NCBI RefSeq assembly: GCF_030294945.1
Contig: NZ_AP018448.1
Coordinates: 4,804,001 to 4,868,000 of the forward strand
DNA from: Streptomyces graminofaciens
GTDB lineage: Bacteria; Actinomycetota; Actinomycetes; Streptomycetales; Streptomycetaceae
DNA length: 64,000 nt
Direction of reading: 5' to 3'
Shown here: positions 57,797 to 64,000 of the stretch, piece after piece
Layout of the letters: every line of letters begins with the position of its first letter
Numbering within the stretch: the stretch's first letter is position 1
Position numbers and translations under genes: made by a program
The notes under the pieces: model-generated
Seen by the model: the letters and a program-made list of their open reading frames with translations, nothing else
What the model was told of the DNA's origin: nothing
Databases searched by the model: none

Positions 57797-58656
57797 GCAC
57801 GCCCCAGCCACCCGTAGCCCAGCAGCTCGCCCCCACCTGGCAGGGCGCGCCCGGCATCTCGTACACCTCGCCGATCCCGGTGGTGCGCACGCATCTGGGG
57901 CATGCGATCGCCTCCGAGTGGACGAAGATCAAGTCGGTGCGGTCGACGATCTGGACGCTGGGCGTCTTCGTCGTCCTCGTGATCGGTCTCGGCCTGCTCT
58001 TCTCGCTCATCGCCGCCGGCACGGACGCGAACATGGAGGGTGATACGCCGCTGCCCCTCGGCCTGTTCGGGCTGATGATCGGCAGCGTCTGCCTCATCAC
58101 GCTCGGCGTGCTCAGCACCGCCTCCGAGTACGGCACCGGGATGATCCGGACCACGATGACCGCCTGCCCGAGCCGTGGCCGGGTGCTGGCGGCGAAGGCG
58201 ATCGTCTTCTTCGCGCTGACCTTCACGGTCACCCTGATCTGCAGCGCGTTCGTCAGCTTCGCCGCGGTGGCGCTCCTGGAGGGCAACGGCGCCGCGACCC
58301 CCACCGGTGAGGAGTGGCTCAAGGCGACGGTCGGCGTCAGCCTCTACCTCTCCCTGTTCGGCCTGATGTCCCTGCTGATGGGCTCGCTGATCCGGCACTC
58401 GGCGGGCGCGATCACCATCATGCTCGGTGTGTTCCTCGCGCCGCTGGTCATCGCGATCTTCATGTTCTCGGAGTCCCTGCGGGACGTGCAGCAGTTCCTG
58501 CTCGAGTACTCGATCCCGAGCCAGCTCAGCGTCTTCTACGGCGCGGCGCTCAGCGAGTCGGGCCCGTCCGGCTGGGACCCGCTGTGGATCATGCTGGGGC
58601 TGACGACGGCCGCGTTCGTCGGCGCGTACGCGCTGCTGGAGAAGCGGGACGTGTAG
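57793..58656 (+). CDS. ABC transporter permease (second pair)
   Basis: A 287-residue ABC-2-like permease paralogous to the one at 55543: IASEWTKIKSVRSTIWTLGVFVVLVIGLGLLFSLI, ASEYGTGMIRTTMTACPSRGRVLAAKA and AFVGAYALLEKRDV line up with that protein. An N-terminal extension of about 38 residues precedes the EWTKIKS motif. Six TM segments. ATG overlaps the ATPase stop by four bases. The duplicated ATPase-permease pairs probably arose by tandem duplication. Confidence 0.9.
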   Translation: MSTPQPPVAQQLAPTWQGAPGISYTSPIPVVRTHLGHAIASEWTKIKSVRSTIWTLGVFVVLVIGLGLLFSLIAAGTDANMEGDTPLPLGLFGLMIGSVCLITLGVLSTASEYGTGMIRTTMTACPSRGRVLAAKAIVFFALTFTVTLICSAFVSFAAVALLEGNGAATPTGEEWLKATVGVSLYLSLFGLMSLLMGSLIRHSAGAITIMLGVFLAPLVIAIFMFSESLRDVQQFLLEYSIPSQLSVFYGAALSESGPSGWDPLWIMLGLTTAAFVGAYALLEKRDV

Positions 58657-58674
58657 CAGCGAGCCGGGCCGGGG

Positions 58675-59022
58675 TCAGAACCTCGGCGCGTTGCGGGACC
58701 GCTGCACCCTCGTGGTGCGGCGGTCCTTCGCGTTCCAGCAGGCCTTGTGCCAGTGGCGGCGCTCGTCCACCCCGGAGTGCTCGGGCCAGGCCACGACGTG
58801 CGGCACCCCGGAGGGGATCATCTGGTCGCAGCCCGGGCAGCGGTAGGTCTTGCCGAGCGCGCTCGCGCCCGCCACATGGCGCACGCTCCACTCCTCGCCC
58901 TGCCAGCGCTCGGCGGACTGCCAGCCACCGTAACGGCCCGACCTCTCCTCGTCGGCTCCGGCATCGCGACCGGACGGGCCCAACGAATCAGCGCCCTTGG
59001 GGCGGTTGCGACGCGGGGACAC
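58675..59022 (-). CDS. Small zinc-ribbon/HNH-like protein
   Basis: A 115-residue basic protein. The first 45 residues are disordered (SPRRNRPKGADSLGPSGRD). A likely metal site is formed by Cys62 and Cys65 (YRCPGCDQMI), His90/His92 and Cys95 (RRHWHKACWN), a treble-clef or HNH-like arrangement. The Arg-rich tail (RRTTRVQRSRN) may bind nucleic acid. GTG 59022 has GAGGTG 5 nt upstream. Often named an ATP/GTP-binding protein in Streptomyces annotations, which the sequence does not support. Convergent with the ABC operon, 18 bp between stops. Confidence 0.78.
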   Translation of the reverse strand: MSPRRNRPKGADSLGPSGRDAGADEERSGRYGGWQSAERWQGEEWSVRHVAGASALGKTYRCPGCDQMIPSGVPHVVAWPEHSGVDERRHWHKACWNAKDRRTTRVQRSRNAPRF

Positions 59023-59252
59023 GGGACACCTCACGGGGCTATACAGGGAGCACGGGCCATCCAGCCTACGCGGGCCGGGTGAGGGTATGCGTACGTCACC
59101 AAACACCTCAGAACACCCCCCACCGACCTCCACCCGCAGCATTCTGCAGACAATCCGCAAATCTCGCCGCCAGGCCGTGACTTCGGCACGTGTCAGGCGG
59201 TTATGCCGGGTGGGGGAGCTCCTGAGTCGGAGCCGAGGAAGCAGGAAGTGCG

Positions 59253-60281
59253 ATGCGCGTAGGAACATTTGTACTGGCCGCCCAGTTCCCCGGGCAGGGC
59301 CAAGGGGAGCCGCTCCACCGGGCCGTGCGCTCGGCGGAGGTGGCCGAGGAGGCCGGGCTCGACACCGTCTGGCTGGCCGAACACCACTTCGTGCCGTACG
59401 GCACATGCCCGTCCGCCATCACCCTGGCCGCGTTACTGCTGGGCCGCACCCGGCGGATCCGTGTCGGCACGGCGGTGAGCGTGCTGCCCACCGTCCACCC
59501 CGTCGCCCTGGGCGAGCAGGCCGCGTTGCTGCATGTGACGTCCGGCGGCCGCTTCTCGCTGGGCCTCGGGCGCGGCGGACCGTGGGTCGATCTCGAGGTG
59601 TTCGGCGCCGGACTTGAGGCGTACGAGAAGGGGTTCCCGGAATCACTCGATCTGCTGGTGCGCTGGCTCCGCGAAGCCTCGGTGTCGGCCTCGGGGGAAC
59701 GATTCAGCTTCCGTGAAGTCCCCGTCGTACCGAGGCCGTCGGAGGCGCTGAGCGAGGAGCCGGGGCCCGAGGTCGTCGTGGCGTGCACCTCACCGGCGAG
59801 CGTCCGGCTCGCGGCCGAGCGCGGGCTGCCGATGCTGCTCGGGATGCACGTCGGGGACGAGGAGAAGGCCGAGATGGTGGTCGCGTGGCGCAAGTACGCC
59901 CGGGCCGCGGGCCGATCCCCCGAGGAGATCGCCGGCGCCGCCCATGTCTCCGCCGGTGTCTGCCAGATCGCGGACCGGCGCACGGACGCCGTGGAGGCGC
60001 TCACCAAGGCCATGCCGGGCTGGCTCAAGTACGGTCTTGACGCCCATGTGACCGTCGACGGCCGCACCCGCGCCATGCGGGACCCCCTCGCGTACACCGA
60101 ACTGCTCTGTGGGCTGCACCCCGTGGGCACCCCCCGGCTCTGCGCCGACCGGCTGGCGGCGACGAGCGAGCGTACGGGCATCTCCCGCTTCGCCCTGCTG
60201 GTCGAGGGCACCGGTGACCTCGCGGCGACGGAGGAGAACGTACGGCGACTCGGTGCCGAGGTGTTGCCACACCTCGGCTGA
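59253..60281 (+). CDS. LLM-class (luciferase-like) flavin oxidoreductase
   Basis: A 342-residue bacterial-luciferase-like barrel: MRVGTFVLAAQFPGQ, AEEAGLDTVWLAEHHFVPYG (characteristic EHH), RIRVGTAVSVLPTVHPVALGEQAALL and GRFSLGLGRGGPWVDLEVFG. It uses FMN or F420; reaction unknown. ATG 59253 has AGGAAG 7 nt upstream. Single gene with a 230-bp upstream region. Confidence 0.9.
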   Translation: MRVGTFVLAAQFPGQGQGEPLHRAVRSAEVAEEAGLDTVWLAEHHFVPYGTCPSAITLAALLLGRTRRIRVGTAVSVLPTVHPVALGEQAALLHVTSGGRFSLGLGRGGPWVDLEVFGAGLEAYEKGFPESLDLLVRWLREASVSASGERFSFREVPVVPRPSEALSEEPGPEVVVACTSPASVRLAAERGLPMLLGMHVGDEEKAEMVVAWRKYARAAGRSPEEIAGAAHVSAGVCQIADRRTDAVEALTKAMPGWLKYGLDAHVTVDGRTRAMRDPLAYTELLCGLHPVGTPRLCADRLAATSERTGISRFALLVEGTGDLAATEENVRRLGAEVLPHLG

Positions 60282-60446
60282 GCCACTGCCTGTGCCTTGC
60301 TCACCGCCGGTGCCCGGGTCGTCCGGCACCGGCCTGTGCCTCGCTGTCCGGCACGGTCACACGACCGTGTCCGGTGGGGAGCTTGCCGCCCCACTCACTC
60401 ATGCACCTCCCGCGCCAGGAGCGGCAAGCCGTGCTGCCTCACGTCC

Positions 60447-60839
60447 TCAGCAGTCCCTGAGTTCCGGGGACTGGTTGAGGAGCTGGCCACGGATCGACGT
60501 GAAGCGGGCGAGCCTCTCGTCCACGGCCGGGTCCAGCGGGAACACCGCCACCCGGTGGCAGTTCTGGAAGGCCAGCCGCACACCGAAGTGCCGCTGCAGC
60601 GCGCCGCGAATCGCGTCACTGGCGAGCGCGCGCAGCAGTTGTCCGCGTGCCTGCTCGTCCGGCGGAGGCGTCTGGTTGTCGGCGAACTCGCCGCCGTCGA
60701 CCTTCAGCTGGGCCACCAGGGAGCTGATCATCTCCCACGCGTAGGGCAGGGAGGTCCGGACGCAGTCGACGAAGGCGGCTTCGTCGACCTCGCCTCGCTC
60801 GGCCTGTTCGAGTAGGGCCGGTGAGACGTCGAGCGACAT
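60447..60839 (-). CDS. SCO5389-family protein
   Basis: A 130-residue protein of a family conserved in Streptomyces and named after S. coelicolor SCO5389 (recognised from memory). Sequence: SLDVSPALLEQAERGEVDEAAFVDCVRTSLPYAWEMISSLVAQL, DNQTPPPDEQARGQLLRALASDAIRGALQRHFGV and CHRVAVFPLDPAVDERLARFTSIRGQLLNQSPELRDC. Mostly helical, three Cys, no signal peptide. ATG 60839 has GAGGAG at ideal spacing. Function unknown. Confidence 0.85.
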   Translation of the reverse strand: MSLDVSPALLEQAERGEVDEAAFVDCVRTSLPYAWEMISSLVAQLKVDGGEFADNQTPPPDEQARGQLLRALASDAIRGALQRHFGVRLAFQNCHRVAVFPLDPAVDERLARFTSIRGQLLNQSPELRDC

Positions 60840-61243
60840 GGGTTCTCCTCTCGCACCCCCACAACAACAGGGGTTGACGGACAGGGTCGGGGTTCGCGTT
60901 ACCGAACACGCAGAGTGCGCGGGTCGCGACCACCCGTTTCTACGGTAAGCAACTGGCCGTGGCCGCACCAGGAGATTGCGCGCACCGACGGGCCTCTTCT
61001 CGCACACAATCAGCCATTGCCGAACGAGAGTTGTCAGTGGCACATGCCGGAGTCCGGACAAGGGCCTTTGTGGGCCGCACAGGAGAGTGACGGAGGGCTA
61101 CGCGAGTCACTCGCGCCGACAGCAGAGAAGGGTGGGTGTGGGCGGTCGTAGAATCGGTCGCGGGGTCGATCGCGGGGTCCGGCGGCGGGTGTTCCGGTGG
61201 TCGAATCGCGCGCACCCGTCGCGGTCGAGTAGCGTTGCCGACC
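60840..61243. other. 404-bp divergent intergenic region (SCO5389 family / nucS)
   Basis: No credible gene. An ACCCC/GGGGT hairpin (about 60856-60875) lies just upstream of the minus-strand gene's RBS and could be in its leader. TAGCGT at 61230-61235 is a -10-like box 8 nt before the nucS ATG. Nothing else recognisable. Confidence 0.5.
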
Positions 61244-61915
61244 ATGCGTCTCGTCATCGCCCGATGCTCCGTGGACTACGCGGGCCGGCTCACCGCCCAC
61301 CTCCCCTCAGCCCCCCGTCTGATCCTGGTGAAGGCGGACGGCAGCGTCTCCATCCACGCGGACGACCGGGCCTACAAGCCCCTCAACTGGATGTCGCCGC
61401 CCTGCACCCTCAAAGAGGGGTCCGGGGACGAGGAGGGCGTCTGGACCGTCATCAACAAGGCGGGCGAGAAGCTCATCATCACGATGGAGGAAGTCCTCCA
61501 CGACTCCTCGCACGAACTGGGCGTCGACCCCGGCCTGATCAAGGACGGCGTCGAGGCGCACCTCCAGGAGCTCCTCGCCGACCGCATCGAGACCCTCGGC
61601 GAGGGCTACACGCTCATCCGCCGCGAGTACATGACGGCCATCGGCCCGGTCGACATCCTGTGCCGGGACGCGGACGGCGCGACCGTCGCGGTCGAGATCA
61701 AGCGGCGCGGCGAGATCGACGGCGTGGAGCAGCTCACGCGCTATCTGGAGCTGCTGAACCGCGACCCGCATCTCGCGCCGGTCCGCGGTGTCTTCGCCGC
61801 GCAGGAGATCAAGCCCCAGGCCCGTGTCCTCGCCACCGACCGCGGCATCGGCTGCCAGGTCCTCGACTACGACGCCCTGCGCGGAATCGAGGACGACAAG
61901 CTGCGGCTGTTCTGA
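61244..61915 (+). CDS. nucS: Mismatch-specific endonuclease NucS/EndoMS
   Basis: A 223-residue NucS, the actinobacterial non-canonical mismatch-repair nuclease that cuts both strands at mismatches. The N-terminal DNA-binding/dimer domain runs from [15 protein letters not shown] to about 100, the C-terminal RecB-like nuclease from about 115. Catalytic residues Asp137 (GPVDILC), Glu151 and Lys153 (AVEIKRR) keep the archaeal spacing. The C-terminus LRLF is a short beta-clamp-binding type motif. TAGCGT 8 nt upstream and no SD suggest a leaderless mRNA starting at or near ATG 61244. Confidence 0.95.
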   Translation: MRLVIARCSVDYAGRLTAHLPSAPRLILVKADGSVSIHADDRAYKPLNWMSPPCTLKEGSGDEEGVWTVINKAGEKLIITMEEVLHDSSHELGVDPGLIKDGVEAHLQELLADRIETLGEGYTLIRREYMTAIGPVDILCRDADGATVAVEIKRRGEIDGVEQLTRYLELLNRDPHLAPVRGVFAAQEIKPQARVLATDRGIGCQVLDYDALRGIEDDKLRLF

Positions 61916-61946
61916 GCCGCTCCCCCACGCGTACGTACGGCAGAGC

Positions 61947-61980
61947 GGAGGGCCGGGTCCGATGACGGACCCGGCCCTCC
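61947..61980. terminator. Bidirectional terminator between nucS and the ATPase gene
   Basis: A perfect 15-bp inverted repeat (GGAGGGCCGGGTCCG and complement) with a 4-nt loop ATGA, placed 31 nt after nucS and 29 nt after the convergent stop. Confidence 0.88.
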
Positions 61981-62009
61981 GGTGCTGCACGGGGCGACGG
62001 GGCGGGGTG

Positions 62010-64000
62010 TCAGGCCGTCGACTCGCCGGGGGCGGCGGAGTCGGCCGGGCTGGACACGGGCGCGCTCATGGTGTTGGTGTCGTCCGGCGGCGGGTCCGCG
62101 GACTCCGTCGCGGTGGGGGTGGGGGTCGGCGTGGGGGTGGGCGTCGGGGTCGGGGTGGGAGTCGGCTCGGTTTCCGACTCCGTGTCGGACGGCGTCGGCT
62201 TGTCCGACTTCGAAGGCGTCGGGGACGCCGACTTCGTCGGCCCCTTCGTCCCGGTCGGGTCCTTTGAGGGCTCCGCCTCGTCGGTCGGCGTCGGATCGTC
62301 CGACGTGCCGTACGTTCCGTCGGGGCCCGGGTCCGTCGGCTCCGGCACCGAATCGGAGCCGTCGTCCTCGCCGCCGTGCTTGGCGCGGTCCGCGCCGAGG
62401 CCCTCGTCGTCCACACCCGCGCTGGCGGACGGTTCGACGCCGACCTTCTCGGCGGGCGTGTTGTCGTTCTTGTCGGAGTTCGCGCCGAGCGTCACCATCG
62501 TGCTGAGTACGGCGACGAGGAGCGCGCCCGCGCCGACCGCGACCAGGTTGCGCCGGGCGGTGCCGACGAGGCCCTTGACGCCGCCGCCCTTGTGCGCGGG
62601 CGGGTGTCCCGGCTGGTGCGTGACCAGAGTCGTCGAGGAGTCACCAGGACCGGACGCCGGGCCCGGTCCCGTACCCGTCGACGGCGCCGCCCCGAGACCC
62701 AGCGGGAGGTACCCCGAGGGCACCCCGCCGGGCGGTGAGGCCGACTCCTCGTGCCGGGCGTCCTGCACCTCCTCCCCCGCCGCCGTGCGCCCGCCGGGCG
62801 GGGTCGCGCCGGAGCGGTCGGCGACCAGGGCGAGGGCCCTGCGGCCCGCGACCGCGCCGCGCTTGTCGGCGAGGGCGCCGCGCAGCCCGATGGAGGACTC
62901 CAGCTCGAGGCGGGCCCGGTCGAGCTGCCCGGAGCAGAGGGCGAGGACGCCGAGTTCGTGGTGGAAGTAGGCCTGGTCGCCGACCTCACCGGCGAGCCTC
63001 GCCGCCTCGGCGCCGGCCCGGAGCGCGCGGTCCCAGGCGCTCCAGTGCAGTCCGGCGGCGAACGCGGGCCCCGCCTGCCGGGCCAGTCGCACGGCGAGGC
63101 TCTCCTCGTCCTCGTCCTGGTCCTCGCCGGGAGCCGTGGTCACCGGCACGATCGCGGTCAACGCGGCCAGTACCGCGTCCGCCTCCGCCGAGACCCGCTC
63201 GGGGGTCACCGAGGGGTGTCCGGCCCACCAGGCGTAGTGCCGGGCGGCCGTGGCGGCGCGGTTCTCGGCGTCGTCGGCGTATCCGGCGTTCTCCAGCTGG
63301 GTCAGCACGCCGGCCGCGAGCCGGTAGCGGGCGCCTACAGGTGTCACCAGCGCGCAGCCGACCAGTTCGCCGAGGGCCGCGTCGGCGTGGGTGTCGCCCA
63401 CCAGGGCGGGCAGATGCGCCTGGTGCGGGATCTCGCCGCCGAGTGCGACCGCGAACCTGAGGGTCTCGCGCGCGGAGGCGCTCAGCCGGGACGCGAGCAG
63501 CGCGGCGGGCGCGGCCCCCTCGGCGAGCGAGGGCAGCGGGGTCTCATGGGTGTCGTCGGTGTCGAGCGGTGTGTCCACGGCGTCGACGGGGGTGTCCTGG
63601 AAGACGCCGAACTCGTCGACGGCGGCCGCCCCGGCCCGCAACCGGTCCCGCTGCCGAAGCAGGGCCCCGGCCTGGGTGAACCGCAGGGGCAGCCCCTCGG
63701 ACTCGAACCACAGGTCACCGGCCCAGTTCGACTCGTCCTCGGTGAGCACGCGCCCGACAGCGCGTTCGAGAAGGGCCTCGCTGCCGGCCCGGTCGAAGCC
63801 GCCGAGGACGATCTCCTCCAGCGGCGCGTCGGCCGACGGCAGAGGAGTGTCGGGGGTGGCGGCGACCAGGAAGGCGCACTCGGGGGTCGCGTCGAGCAGT
63901 TCGTCGAGCGCGCCGCCGCCGAATTCCAGGTCGTCCAGGACGACGACCGCGCCGATGTCCCGCACGAGGTCGAGGACCTGCGCGTAAGCGGGCCGGAACA
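62010..64000 (-). CDS. Large ATPase/TPR-like protein with TM and PT-rich tail, N-terminus cut
   Basis: About 663 residues are visible; the coding frame is open to the window end, so the N-terminal P-loop is missing. Visible: Walker B-like VVVLDDLEFGGGALDELL, a sensor strand FLVAATPDTPLP and GLPLRFTQAGALL (GLPL-like), as in AAA/STAND ATPases. Winged-helix-like and helical-repeat regions follow (SARETLRFAVALGGEIP; ALCSGQLDRARLELESSIGLRG). A single TM (NLVAVGAGALLVAVLSTMVTLG) then leads to a Ser/Thr/Asp/Pro tail with (PT)n repeats. The topology puts the tail outside and the ATPase inside. Conserved neighbour of nucS in my recollection; function unknown. Confidence 0.78.
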   Translation of the reverse strand, partial: FRPAYAQVLDLVRDIGAVVVLDDLEFGGGALDELLDATPECAFLVAATPDTPLPSADAPLEEIVLGGFDRAGSEALLERAVGRVLTEDESNWAGDLWFESEGLPLRFTQAGALLRQRDRLRAGAAAVDEFGVFQDTPVDAVDTPLDTDDTHETPLPSLAEGAAPAALLASRLSASARETLRFAVALGGEIPHQAHLPALVGDTHADAALGELVGCALVTPVGARYRLAAGVLTQLENAGYADDAENRAATAARHYAWWAGHPSVTPERVSAEADAVLAALTAIVPVTTAPGEDQDEDEESLAVRLARQAGPAFAAGLHWSAWDRALRAGAEAARLAGEVGDQAYFHHELGVLALCSGQLDRARLELESSIGLRGALADKRGAVAGRRALALVADRSGATPPGGRTAAGEEVQDARHEESASPPGGVPSGYLPLGLGAAPSTGTGPGPASGPGDSSTTLVTHQPGHPPAHKGGGVKGLVGTARRNLVAVGAGALLVAVLSTMVTLGANSDKNDNTPAEKVGVEPSASAGVDDEGLGADRAKHGGEDDGSDSVPEPTDPGPDGTYGTSDDPTPTDEAEPSKDPTGTKGPTKSASPTPSKSDKPTPSDTESETEPTPTPTPTPTPTPTPTPTATESADPPPDDTNTMSAPVSSPADSAAPGESTA

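Overview
The window is high-GC (about 70%) actinobacterial chromosome, and its gene content points to Streptomyces. It carries the scy-filP pair of polar coiled-coil proteins, an actinobacterial NucS mismatch endonuclease, the cslA-glxA hyphal-tip glycan genes, an isobutyryl-CoA mutase large subunit, and many promoters that appear to give leaderless mRNAs. From memory, gene order over most of the window follows the S. coelicolor SCO5385-SCO5440 region; I could not run an alignment. No rRNA, tRNA, CRISPR array or insertion sequence was seen.

Layout. 1-10 kb: a HelD-type RNA polymerase-recycling ATPase (cut by the window edge), a MerR-thioredoxin operon with a classic MerR promoter, Lrp and TetR regulators, two oxidoreductases, and a C4-dicarboxylate module (dctA divergent from a DcuS/DcuR-like two-component pair). 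10.1-17.5 kb: an accessory, conflict-system-like island. It holds an MTAN/PNP-type nucleosidase overlapping a STAND (NB-ARC) ATPase with TPRs, a second convergent NB-ARC-TPR ATPase with nearly identical TPR units, a decayed lipoprotein fragment, and a coupled set of a Pro-rich peptide, a 34-residue peptide and a TPR protein. A PPOX flavoprotein sits inside it. This is my best candidate for an undescribed system. 17.6-24.6 kb: an HTH protein and a central-carbon block (pfkA, pta-ackA, pyk). 24.6-29 kb: a DUF6230/DUF6114/secreted acidic protein cluster and a YbbN-like thioredoxin-TPR protein.

29-38.6 kb: a TetR regulator convergent with icmA, whose promoter carries a perfect 20-bp palindrome. 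Two related DUF3817 membrane proteins and a MarR gene then flank a cslZ-like/glxA/cslA cluster that sits at a different locus in S. coelicolor as I recall it. 38.7-46 kb: three tandem AIM24 paralogues, MarR, an OmpR-type two-component pair divergent from a PepSY protein with RR-type direct repeats between them, and an MFS transporter. 46-49 kb: meaB, thiolase and methylmalonyl-CoA epimerase, which complete an acyl-CoA mutase module with icmA. 49.3-54.4 kb: scy and filP. 54.6-58.7 kb: two duplicated ABC ATPase-permease pairs. 58.7-64 kb: a zinc-ribbon-like protein, a flavin monooxygenase-like protein, an SCO5389-family protein, nucS, and a large ATPase with a PT-rich tail, cut at its N-terminus by the window end.

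Two families of dispersed intergenic repeats appear, one at 5, 46 and 54.5 kb and another at 29.8 kb. Strong hairpin terminators separate most convergent gene pairs.
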